NCBI GenBank assembly: GCA_016280595.1
Contig: JAEEHB010000050.1
Span: 1 to 59,103 of the forward strand
Reading direction: 5' to 3'
Origin: Clostridiaceae bacterium
GTDB lineage: Bacteria > Bacillota > Clostridia > Oscillospirales > Acutalibacteraceae
DNA: 59,103 nt
In this document: piece by piece, positions 34,086-41,674 of the stretch
Numbering within the stretch: position 1 is the stretch's first letter
Layout of the letters: every line of letters begins with the position of its first letter
The notes under the pieces: model-generated
The model's database searches: none
The model's input: only the letters and a program-made list of their open reading frames with translations
What the model was told of the DNA's origin: nothing
Made by a program: the position numbers and the translations under genes

Positions 34086-35654
34086 ATGGCAGAAAAAGTT
34101 TTACTTATAGTAATGGACGGCGTTGGCTTTTCAAAGACCGGTCTCGGTGATGCCGTTACCCTCGCCAATACCCCCACCCTTGACCGCCTGCTCAAAGAGT
34201 GCCCCAACACCCGCCTCAAGGCTCACGGCGACGCCGTAGGTCTGCCTTCGGATGACGATATGGGCAACAGCGAGGTCGGCCACAACGCACTGGGCTGCGG
34301 CCAGATTTATTCACAGGGCGCAAAACTCGTAAATGAATCAATCGCCTCCGGCAAGATTTACACTTCGGACGCGTGGAAGGCCGTTACGGGCAACTGCCTG
34401 CAGAAGGATTCCGCCCTCCATTTTCTCGGCCTTCTCTCCGACGGCAATGTTCACTCCAACATCTCCCACCTCATCGCCATGCTCAAGCAGGCGAAAGCGG
34501 AAGGCATAAAGAAAGTTCACGTACACATCCTGCTTGACGGCAGAGATGTGCCCGCGACTTCGGCTCTCACCTATGTTGACGAGCTCGAAAATGAAATCGC
34601 CGCTCTCAATTCAGATTCCTTCTGCGCCGATATTGCATCGGGCGGCGGCAGAATGAAAATCACGATGGACCGCTATCAGGCGGACTGGAATATGGTGAAA
34701 CTCGGCTGGGACACTCACGTGAAAGGCCTCGGCAGGCAGTTTGAAAGCGCAAAAGCGGCAATCGAAACCTACCGCGCCGAAAACCCCGGTGTGATTGACC
34801 AGGATCTGCCCCCCTTCGTTATCGCGAAAGACGGCGCGCCCGTCGGCAAAGTGAACGACGGCGACAGCGTGATTCTCTTCAACTTCAGGGGCGACAGAGC
34901 GCTTGAAATCTCAATGGCGTTTGACTATGACGAATTCACCTTCTTTGACAGAGGCGCAAAGCCCGATGTGGTTTACGCGGGTATGCTTCAGTATGACGGC
35001 GACCTTAAAATCCCCGTGAGATTCCTCGTCAATCCGCCTGAAATCAAAGAAACCCTTTCCGAACTTCTCGTCTCTCACGGCATGACTCAGTTTGCCGTGT
35101 CCGAAACACAGAAATACGGCCACGTCACCTATTTCTGGAACGGCAACAGAACCGAAAAATTCAGCGAAGAACTTGAAACCTTTATGGAGATTCCCTCCGA
35201 CAGAGTTTCGTTTGACGAGAGACCCTGGATGAAGAGCGCGGAAGTGACCGACGCGATTATCGAAGCGATGCAGAGCGGCAAATACGATTTTATCCGCTGC
35301 AATTATCCCAACGGCGATATGGTAGGCCATACAGGCTCGCTTGACGCCACAATCACCGCAGTTGCGAGCGTTGACCTCGGCATAGCGAGAGCTCTCAAGG
35401 TTGCCGATGAAACGGGCTACACCGTGCTTGTGACGGCAGACCACGGCAACGCCGACGAGATGCTCGAAAAGAACAAGAAGGGTGAACTGCAGGTAAGGAC
35501 CGCGCATTCGCTCAACCCCGTTCCTTTCATCATCGTTTCAAAGAACGAATACAAGATTAAAGACGGCGCCTACGGGCTTGCCAACGTCGCTCCTACGGTC
35601 GCGAAAATCTTCGGCATTGCGCCCTACGATTCCTGGACCGAGAGTATGATTTAA
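34086..35654 (+). CDS. gpmI: 2,3-bisphosphoglycerate-independent phosphoglycerate mutase
   Basis: A 522-residue Mn-dependent mutase of the alkaline phosphatase superfamily interconverting 3- and 2-phosphoglycerate. Metal and nucleophile sites are DGVGFSK near residue 11, the Ser of MGNSEVGHNALG near 62, DGRDVPATSA near 153, NFRGDRALEIS near 268, and the late TADHGNADE and HSLNPVPFI segments. Length is typical. It closes the pgk-tpiA-gpmI operon, with a strong terminator 17 bases after the stop. Confidence 0.97.
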   Translation: MAEKVLLIVMDGVGFSKTGLGDAVTLANTPTLDRLLKECPNTRLKAHGDAVGLPSDDDMGNSEVGHNALGCGQIYSQGAKLVNESIASGKIYTSDAWKAVTGNCLQKDSALHFLGLLSDGNVHSNISHLIAMLKQAKAEGIKKVHVHILLDGRDVPATSALTYVDELENEIAALNSDSFCADIASGGGRMKITMDRYQADWNMVKLGWDTHVKGLGRQFESAKAAIETYRAENPGVIDQDLPPFVIAKDGAPVGKVNDGDSVILFNFRGDRALEISMAFDYDEFTFFDRGAKPDVVYAGMLQYDGDLKIPVRFLVNPPEIKETLSELLVSHGMTQFAVSETQKYGHVTYFWNGNRTEKFSEELETFMEIPSDRVSFDERPWMKSAEVTDAIIEAMQSGKYDFIRCNYPNGDMVGHTGSLDATITAVASVDLGIARALKVADETGYTVLVTADHGNADEMLEKNKKGELQVRTAHSLNPVPFIIVSKNEYKIKDGAYGLANVAPTVAKIFGIAPYDSWTESMI

Positions 35655-35671
35655 TCAAAACGGATATAAAG

Positions 35672-35705
35672 AAAGAACTGCGGAGAATTCTCCGCAGTTC
35701 TTTTT
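35672..35705. terminator. Bidirectional intrinsic terminator after gpmI
   Basis: AAAGAACTGCGGAG, loop AATT, CTCCGCAGTTCTTT: a perfect 14-bp stem ending in TTTTT on the plus strand and flanked by A-rich sequence. It also suits the convergent surface-protein gene that stops at 35719. Confidence 0.9.
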
Positions 35706-35718
35706 GTTTGTTTTGTTA

Positions 35719-36621
35719 TCAGGCAAACAGGCCTTTGAAGAAGTTGATTATCATCATAAAGAAGTCTTTGATTGCGTTGATTGCCTTTACGAAGAAATTG
35801 GGTTCTTCTTCGGGCTCTTCTTCTTCGCCGGAGCCCGCTACGGTGAAGGATATTTCAACATCCTCGCCGAGCGTGTTGCCATTGTTTGCTTTGAGGTCAG
35901 CGCCGAGCTTTAAGGTGTATGAACCTGCCGCAAGGCCGCTGTATGAAAGCTCGGTGAAGGAGTTGCCGCTTTCGTCTTTGGTGAATGCGGTGAGAGTGGT
36001 TCCTTCAACCTTTTTGCCCTGTGCGTCGTAAATGCCTATCAGCTCGAAGTTTGCATCCTGATTTGCGGTCATGCCGCGGTCGAAGGTGATAACGATTTTG
36101 CCGTCGGCTTCGACTTCTGCGTCTTTGAGGTCGGCGTCGCCAGCCTTGACGGAAACGAGCGCAAGAGGATTGTTGCCGCCGCCCGTGCCGGTGCCGTCAC
36201 CTTTTACGGAGAAATCGATTTCCACAGAGTCGCCGAGCGTGTTGCCGTTTTTCGCGGCAAGCTTTCCGCCTAAGTTAAGCGTGTAATCGCCCTTGGCAAG
36301 GTCGCCGAGAGTAACAAGCAGCACGGTTTTCTCTTCGCCTGCGGATACTGTGCAGGCAACGGCGCCGTCTGCGTTTTTGACTTTGACTTTGCCGATGTTG
36401 TTTTCAAGCACGGATTCGTCGGTTACGTTGTTTGAGAAGGTGAGAGTAATTACCGAGCCGGGTGCTACTCTGGAGCCGGCAAGGTCAGTGTCTCCGACCT
36501 TTGCGGACACAAGGGTAAGGGGGCTTTCTCCGCCGCCGTTGCCGCCTTCTGCAAATGCCGTGATATTCAGCACCATGAGAAGGGCGATAAGGACGCTGAG
36601 AACTGATGTTAAGCGTTTCAT
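35719..36621 (-). CDS. Secreted protein with two SbsA-type Ig-like domains and amphipathic C-terminus
   Basis: A 300-residue exported protein. A signal peptide (about 1-24, ending ITAFA) leads into a Gly-rich start EGGNGGG. Two repeats follow, at about 30-135 and 150-262. Both begin PLxLVSxKxGDxDL and end in a (K/N)NGNTLG(D/E)xVEI(D/S)F strand, a pattern like SbsA/Big-type Ig domains. An acidic spacer EEEEPEEEP leads to a final 25-residue amphipathic, Phe-rich helix (FFVKAINAIKDFF then MMIINFFKGLF) that may associate with the membrane. It is the last gene of the FecBCD/TiaS-like operon and shares its N-terminal layout with the gene upstream. Function unknown, perhaps surface ligand binding. 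Confidence 0.8.
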   Translation of the reverse strand: MKRLTSVLSVLIALLMVLNITAFAEGGNGGGESPLTLVSAKVGDTDLAGSRVAPGSVITLTFSNNVTDESVLENNIGKVKVKNADGAVACTVSAGEEKTVLLVTLGDLAKGDYTLNLGGKLAAKNGNTLGDSVEIDFSVKGDGTGTGGGNNPLALVSVKAGDADLKDAEVEADGKIVITFDRGMTANQDANFELIGIYDAQGKKVEGTTLTAFTKDESGNSFTELSYSGLAAGSYTLKLGADLKANNGNTLGEDVEISFTVAGSGEEEEPEEEPNFFVKAINAIKDFFMMIINFFKGLFA

Positions 36622-36643
36622 TTGTTTTCTTCCTTTCGTTATG

Positions 36644-37792
36644 TTATTTTTTCTTCTTTATGAATATTACAATCGCCGATACGGCGACAATTGCAATCGC
36701 TCCCGAGATAATAAAAGGCAGATAAGCCGATTTGCCGCTGCTTTCCGTATCCGCCGTTTCTCCGGATGTTTCTTCGGAGGCTGTAACCTCTTCGGAGAAG
36801 TCCTCTGTCTGCACGGTCACGGCGGAGGGTTTCTTAATTTCTGTTTCTGCAGTAACATCGACCTGAGCATCGGCGGAAGTTTCAGCCGTAACGGTTACGG
36901 TCACCGATGTGACCGACGCGGTCTTTTCGTTTTTAACAGTTGTTTTTATATCCTGCTTTGCGGTCGTTGTGAGCGCGGAGGTTGTTTTGGAGCCGGCGGT
37001 TGTTTTGGTTGCGGCTACGGTTGTCTGCGTCTGCGCGGCAGTTGAAGTGTATCTCCTGGCAACACGCGAAGTGGAAATCTCTTGTTTTGTTGTTGTTTCC
37101 CTCGCCGCTGTAGTAGTTACCGCGACGGGATTCGTTGTGGTTGTCGGTTTCGTTGTGATTGTGGGCTTTGTTGTAGTTGTCTGCTTTGTTGTAGTTGTCT
37201 GCTTTGTTGTAGTTGTCGGCTTTGTCGTGGCTGTCGGTTTTGTCGTGGTTGTGGGCTTTGTTGTAGTTGTCGGCTTCGTTGTAGTTGTCGGCTTTGTCGT
37301 TGCCGCTGTGCCGCCGCTCTTCGCTTTGGTGGTAAAACTTATATACGAATCCTTTTCAAGATATGAGCCGTTTTTCGCCTGTAAATCTTTGCTTATTTTC
37401 AGTATATATTCCGTTGAGTATTCAAGGGAGGATTTCGGCTTTACGGTCACGGTCCGCTTCACTTCATGCGTAGGCTCAACCTGATCGTCTCCCATAATTA
37501 TTTCAATGGGAACCTGCTTTCCGTCTTCGTCTTTCAGAGTAAAGCATTTCATATTGTTTTCACGCACGGCGATATTGACCACATTTTTGTTAAAGCCGAG
37601 CACAATGCTTGTGCCGGGGTCAACGTTTTCCGCCCCATTGGAAATGCTTGAGGAAATAAACTGAAACGGTATATCTTTGCCTCCGCCCGAGCCGTCGCCG
37701 CCTTCCGCGAAAGCGGAAACAATGAGAGTCAGCAGAATAAACACCGCCGCAAGGCAGGCAAGCGCCCTGTGAAGTCCGCTTCTGTTTTTCAT
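36644..37792 (-). CDS. Membrane-anchored surface protein: Ig-like domain, TTTTKP repeats, C-terminal helix
   Basis: A 382-residue exported protein. A signal peptide (about 1-30, ending SAFA) is followed by EGGDGSGGGKD, like its downstream neighbour. One SbsA-type Ig-like domain (about 38-145) ends in LQAKNGSYLEKDSYISF. Then come about nine six-residue KPTTTT-type repeats (about 150-215), a Thr/Ala-rich stalk, and a C-terminal transmembrane helix (IISGAIAIVAVSAIVIF) with a KKKK stop. The design is a stalked outward-facing receptor without a sortase motif. The start MKNRSG is chosen because its ATGA overlaps the stop of the Cys-rich gene and AGGAG lies upstream. It is likely part of the metal-chelate uptake operon. 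Confidence 0.82.
   Translation of the reverse strand: MKNRSGLHRALACLAAVFILLTLIVSAFAEGGDGSGGGKDIPFQFISSSISNGAENVDPGTSIVLGFNKNVVNIAVRENNMKCFTLKDEDGKQVPIEIIMGDDQVEPTHEVKRTVTVKPKSSLEYSTEYILKISKDLQAKNGSYLEKDSYISFTTKAKSGGTAATTKPTTTTKPTTTTKPTTTTKPTATTKPTTTTKQTTTTKQTTTTKPTITTKPTTTTNPVAVTTTAARETTTKQEISTSRVARRYTSTAAQTQTTVAATKTTAGSKTTSALTTTAKQDIKTTVKNEKTASVTSVTVTVTAETSADAQVDVTAETEIKKPSAVTVQTEDFSEEVTASEETSGETADTESSGKSAYLPFIISGAIAIVAVSAIVIFIKKKK
37130..37310 (-). repeat. 18-bp tandem repeats coding KPTTTT
   Basis: About nine degenerate 18-bp units within the surface-protein gene, giving KPTTTT with KQ, TATT and TITT variants. This is low-complexity spacer coding, prone to copy-number change. Confidence 0.85.
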
Positions 37793-37998
37793 TTTCCCGC
37801 TCCTTTCATACACTCAAAACTTTTTTCGGTCCAGCGGCGGTAGCGGCAGTTATAGCAGCTTTTTTCATCGTCGCACACCGTTTCGTCCTCGCAGTCCTCC
37901 GAATAAGAAGGGCAGGCATCAGCGCAGAGCGCGGCGGCTTCAAACGCGGTCTTTCCGCCGGCGAATACCGTTTTTCCGTTTTCTTTAATCCACATCAT
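37789..37998 (-). CDS. Cys-rich miniprotein
   Basis: A 69-residue protein of unknown function. The second half holds seven Cys in the order C-x3-C (CADAC), C, C, C-x2-C (CYNCRYRRW) and C near the end (FECMKG), suggesting a metal or iron-sulfur site or a disulfide-rich fold. No signal peptide is present, so it is probably cytoplasmic. It overlaps both neighbours by 4 bases (ATGA type): the TiaS-like gene before it and the surface-protein gene after it. That tight coupling argues it is a real gene working with them, perhaps as a metal carrier. This role is inference. Confidence 0.75.
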   Translation of the reverse strand: MMWIKENGKTVFAGGKTAFEAAALCADACPSYSEDCEDETVCDDEKSCYNCRYRRWTEKSFECMKGAGK

Positions 37999-38723
37999 TT
38001 TTTTGCTTTCTTTATTTTCGGTTTCGGCATAAGCCTTCCGTTTTCGTTTACGATAACGGAGGTAACAAGCCCGCCTTTGTAGATGAGTTTGGTCGGGTGC
38101 ATAAACACAAACGACAGAGGCTCCTTAATTTCGCGCCCCTCTTCGTCCGTGAAACTCTGCACTCCGAACATTTTTGAAAATTCGTCCGAAGTCCACTCCG
38201 TTTTGCCTGGTACGGGCTGAAGTTTTCCTTTTATGCGCCCCTCTTCTTTTCCGGCTCTGAGGGCCGCGCCCGCGAGAGCGCCGATAACTCCGCCGCCCGT
38301 GCCTCCGTGCTCGCTCAGGTGAACATCTTTGCCGAAGGCAAGCGCCGTGCTGTATGCCTCGTCTTTTGTGAGCACCTCTCTCTGCGCCCGCCTGCCGAAA
38401 TCAATGAGCGGCGTATAGTCGAGCGAGTCGTCGTCGGTCAAAATGCAGAGACCCGGGTCCGAGCCCTCTGCGGAATTTGCTTCAAGATAATCTTCGCAGA
38501 ATTTCGTGAGCGCGTCAAGGTTATCCGTCTGCGCGTTGCAGCACATTGAACTGTTGTGCGAGGTGTAGGGTATATCATCGTGAATAAACAGCTGATACCT
38601 CACGGTCATTCCGCTGCTGCACAGGTTATTGAGCGATGCTTCGCACATCATGTTTTCAAGCAGCTCGCCCGTGCCTATGCTGTCAAGATTGTCGGTGTCG
38701 TCTATGCAGACAAATATTTTCAA
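37995..38723 (-). CDS. TiaS-like DDTD-motif protein, stand-alone kinase-type domain
   Basis: A 242-residue protein related to the N-terminal part of archaeal TiaS, the tRNA-Ile2 agmatidine synthetase. It opens with the ATP-binding motif CIDDTDNLDSIGTGELLE (DDTD at about residues 7-10) and has HGGTGGGVIGALAGAAL near residue 130, the counterpart of the archaeal GLIGALAAIG stretch. The OB-fold and zinc-ribbon domains that bind tRNA in TiaS (about 420 residues) are absent. Bacteria make lysidine with TilS instead, so tRNA modification is unlikely. It is one base after fecB-like and overlaps the Cys-rich gene, so a role in processing the imported ligand is inferred. Confidence 0.8.
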   Translation of the reverse strand: MKIFVCIDDTDNLDSIGTGELLENMMCEASLNNLCSSGMTVRYQLFIHDDIPYTSHNSSMCCNAQTDNLDALTKFCEDYLEANSAEGSDPGLCILTDDDSLDYTPLIDFGRRAQREVLTKDEAYSTALAFGKDVHLSEHGGTGGGVIGALAGAALRAGKEEGRIKGKLQPVPGKTEWTSDEFSKMFGVQSFTDEEGREIKEPLSFVFMHPTKLIYKGGLVTSVIVNENGRLMPKPKIKKAKK

Positions 38724-38724
38724 C

Positions 38725-39801
38725 TCATTCCACTCCTTTTTCTGTTTTCGGAGCGCGCATTTCGGAAGCGTCGATTATTGCTTCAAGCAGACTGTCGCTT
38801 ACCGTGTAATCAAAAAACGTTTTATAGAAACTCTTTATTTCGGAGTTGATGTCAATTTCAAATGTATCGGGGTGAAGCAGATTCATAAGCCACAGCATGG
38901 CAAGCGGAGTTTCAAAACTCGTGGGGTGCCCCCACCTCGTTATGCCGACGGGTATTTGATAAACCCTGCCGTTTATAACGCAGTCGAGCCCTTTCCACTT
39001 TGAATCGCTCAGGATATAATCGTCAACCATAGCCTCGTTGCAGATTATGATATCGGGGTTCCACGCGTAAATCTGCTCGAGGGTGGTGTAGGATTTTTCG
39101 CCTTCAACAGTTAGTTTTGCTCCGCTCACGGAAACGTTTTCCGCGCCCGTGTGGGCAATCCATTCGGCGCAGTAACTGCCTTCGCTGTCGGTGCGCACCG
39201 CCTCGTTGACCGAGTGATAAAGACGCAGGGAAGTTTTGTTTTTGAGCGCCTCTTCGTCAACCCGCTCTATAACCGAGCGGAAATATGATATATATTTCTC
39301 CGCCTTTTCGCTCTGCCCGAAGGTTTCTCCGAGCACGCGCACGGCGGCAAACTGGTCTTCGATTGTGTTGTAATCAACCACCACATAGGTGATGCCCGCC
39401 GCTTCGATTTTGGCTCTTTCAACCTCGTTGTCATAGACGCCCGAATCCATTACGAGCAAGTCCGTATTGCGCGCCATTATCTCTTCAACATTAACCGTGC
39501 CGCTGTTTTTTACAACCGCCGCGTCCGAAAGTGAAGAGCAGATGTCAAGCAGCATATAACTTCTCGCGGCGTTGTTGGTGAAGGAAGTGATTTTGTCACC
39601 GCAGCCGAGCATCACGATAACGGGCCCCGAAAACGGGCTGAGTGCGCATACGGACTTCGGGTCGGCAGGCACACTTACCTCTCTGCCTCTGCAGTCCGTA
39701 ACCTTTATTTCGCCCGCGGCGGGTGAAAGTTTCGGCGTGCAGGAGCACAGGGAAAAAATTATGAGAATTACGGAGAGTGTCAGCGCGGCACATCTTTTCA
39801 T
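38725..39801 (-). CDS. ABC transporter substrate-binding lipoprotein, FecB/BtuF type
   Basis: A 358-residue periplasmic-binding-protein-like lipoprotein (COG0614 type). The signal ends in SLCSC with the lipidated Cys near residue 21. Two lobes follow: the first with KVTDCRGREVSVPADPKSVCALSP and MLGCGDKITSF, the second with YAWNPDIIICNEA near 242 and VPVGITRWGHPTSFETPLAMLWL near 290. The family binds ferric siderophores, heme, cobalamin or other metal chelates. The ligand here is not evident. The WGHPTSFETP element is a possible ligand-contact loop. It lies 12 bases after the ATPase gene. Confidence 0.92.
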   Translation of the reverse strand: MKRCAALTLSVILIIFSLCSCTPKLSPAAGEIKVTDCRGREVSVPADPKSVCALSPFSGPVIVMLGCGDKITSFTNNAARSYMLLDICSSLSDAAVVKNSGTVNVEEIMARNTDLLVMDSGVYDNEVERAKIEAAGITYVVVDYNTIEDQFAAVRVLGETFGQSEKAEKYISYFRSVIERVDEEALKNKTSLRLYHSVNEAVRTDSEGSYCAEWIAHTGAENVSVSGAKLTVEGEKSYTTLEQIYAWNPDIIICNEAMVDDYILSDSKWKGLDCVINGRVYQIPVGITRWGHPTSFETPLAMLWLMNLLHPDTFEIDINSEIKSFYKTFFDYTVSDSLLEAIIDASEMRAPKTEKGVE

Positions 39802-39813
39802 AAGATTGTCTCC

Positions 39814-40626
39814 TTAAAAGCGGTCTTCACTGCCGAATACGGTGACCGATTTCACGGTTTTCCCGTCAGAGTCGCTTGTTTCGGTAACGGCGGCTCTCAC
39901 GCCGTAAATTTCAAGCAGGTTTTCGGATGTTATGATTTCGCCGGGCGCGCCCGTGCGCACGGGTTTGTTCCGGCAAAGCATAGCCGCCTTTGTTTTAAGC
40001 CCCTCCGATTCAAAATAAAGAGGGTGCTGCAGGGCGTGGGTTGCCATAAGAACGGATATGCCTTCGTAAAGAATAAGGTCCGTGAGCGTTTCAAGGAAGA
40101 GAAGTTCGTTTTTGAAGTCAAGCGAGCCGGTCGGCTCGTCAAGCACAATCAGTGGTGCGCTCTGCGCAAATGCGCGGGCAAGCAGCACAAGTTTGCGCTC
40201 CCCTCCCGAAAGTTCGGTGTAAGGTCTTGCGGCAAAGTCCTCAATTCCGACTTTGCGTATGGCGCGGTCACTTGCCTCATAATCCTCTTTGCCGGGTGCT
40301 CCGAGCAGCCCCGAGCGGGCGGTCCTGCCCATTAGCACAACCTCCCTCACGGTGTAGGGGAAGGTGGGTGTGTGAAGCTGAGGCACATAGGAAATATATT
40401 TTGCCGCTTCCGGGCGTGAAAGCGAAAGCACGTCTTTGCCGCACACCTCTATACTGCCGCTGAAGTGCCGGTGAAAACCGAGCACGCAGTCAAGCATAGT
40501 CGTTTTGCCGCTTCCGTTGGGGCCGAGCAGGCATACAGCCTCACCCTCGCTTACCTCAAGGGAAACGCCCGAAAGAACAGGTGTATTATCATAAGAAAAA
40601 GAGAGGTTTTCAATTCTTAATATCAC
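39814..40626 (-). CDS. ABC transporter ATPase, FecE/BtuD type
   Basis: A 270-residue ATPase for a metal-chelate importer. Walker A is GPNGSGKTTMLD near residue 36, the Q-loop YVPQLHTPTFPYTV near 82, the signature LSGGERKLVLLARA near 136, Walker B PLIVLDEPTG near 157 and the switch His in MATHAL. Start is a GTG (V-I-L-R-I-E-N-L) whose GTGA overlaps the permease stop, with GGGGAGG upstream. A longer in-frame ATG lies inside the permease gene and is rejected. Confidence 0.95.
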   Translation of the reverse strand: MILRIENLSFSYDNTPVLSGVSLEVSEGEAVCLLGPNGSGKTTMLDCVLGFHRHFSGSIEVCGKDVLSLSRPEAAKYISYVPQLHTPTFPYTVREVVLMGRTARSGLLGAPGKEDYEASDRAIRKVGIEDFAARPYTELSGGERKLVLLARAFAQSAPLIVLDEPTGSLDFKNELLFLETLTDLILYEGISVLMATHALQHPLYFESEGLKTKAAMLCRNKPVRTGAPGEIITSENLLEIYGVRAAVTETSDSDGKTVKSVTVFGSEDRF

Positions 40627-41636
40627 GTGGCGAAACCTCCCCTCGTTTTTTTGAGCAGATATACGAAGAAGGGCGTGCCTATCAGGGCGCAGAGTATGCC
40701 TACAGGTATCTCCGAGCCGGTCAGGGTGCGCGCGAGAAGATCCATAATCACCATAAAGCACGCGCCCAGAGAAATACTCACGGGTATGAGTTTCTGATTG
40801 CTGTTGCCCGTCAGCATACGCCCTATATGAGGAATCACAAGACCCACCCAGCCTATAGTGCCGCTGATACATACAGCGGCGGCTGTGCAGAGGGTTGCGC
40901 CTCCTATTATCATTATCTGGCTTTTGCGCACGTCAACTCCGAGCGATGCCGCCTCTTTTTCTCCCATTGAAAGCACATTGAGCCTCCAGCGCGAAAGAAA
41001 AATGAGCAGCATGCCGAGCCCCATGGGAATCGCGGCGTAAAGCTGAGGATAGCCGATTGATGCGAAACTGCCCATAAACCAGAATGTGATGCCGGGCAGC
41101 TGGCTGTATGGGTCGGCAACATATTTCATGATTGAAACAAGCGCGCTGAAAAACGCGCCGACTATAGTGCCGCCCAGAATCATTGTAATTGTCGTGGTCA
41201 CGCGGGAAATTCTGCCCGCGAAGTAACTGAGAATAACTGCGGAAACCGCAAATATGAAAGAGAAAATATAAGTGAATACTCCGCCGCCGAAAAAGACTAT
41301 CGCAACGCAGGCGCCGAAGCCCGCGCCGTTTGAAACGCCGAGTATGCCGGAGTTAACAAGCGGATTGCGGAATATGCTCTGAAACGCCGCGCCCGACACC
41401 GCGAGGGATGCCCCCGCAAATGCCGCCGCGACGGCTCTGGGAAGGCGAAGTTCAAGCACAGCCACTGCCGAGGCGGGCGTAACGCCTTTATGATTCACGA
41501 GCGCGAGAAGCACCTCGGAGGGTGAAATATGCAGTCTGCCGAAAAACAGGGAGAAAACAATGCAGACGAGCGGCAACACTGTCAGTATTGCCGCAAAACC
41601 GAAACCGATATTCTGTTTCTGTCTGCCCTTTTGCAT
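40623..41636 (-). CDS. ABC transporter permease, FecCD/BtuC family
   Basis: A 337-residue permease with about ten helices. Conserved segments are LRLPRAVAAAFAGASLAVSGAAFQSIFRNPL near residue 62, LSMGEKEAASLGVD (the coupling helix contacting the ATPase) near 220, and GTIGWVGLVIPHIGRMLTG near 262. It is the first gene of the seven-gene set permease, ATPase, binding protein, TiaS-like, Cys-rich protein and two surface proteins. It would import an iron chelate, cobalamin or similar complex. Confidence 0.95.
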   Translation of the reverse strand: MQKGRQKQNIGFGFAAILTVLPLVCIVFSLFFGRLHISPSEVLLALVNHKGVTPASAVAVLELRLPRAVAAAFAGASLAVSGAAFQSIFRNPLVNSGILGVSNGAGFGACVAIVFFGGGVFTYIFSFIFAVSAVILSYFAGRISRVTTTITMILGGTIVGAFFSALVSIMKYVADPYSQLPGITFWFMGSFASIGYPQLYAAIPMGLGMLLIFLSRWRLNVLSMGEKEAASLGVDVRKSQIMIIGGATLCTAAAVCISGTIGWVGLVIPHIGRMLTGNSNQKLIPVSISLGACFMVIMDLLARTLTGSEIPVGILCALIGTPFFVYLLKKTRGGFAT

Positions 41637-41674
41637 CAGGTATGTTTCTCCCGTTGTTTATATTACTTACTTAA

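Noticed and set aside
37130-37310. 18-bp repeats resembling an iteron or CRISPR block
   Set aside because: They code KPTTTT in frame inside a surface-protein gene.
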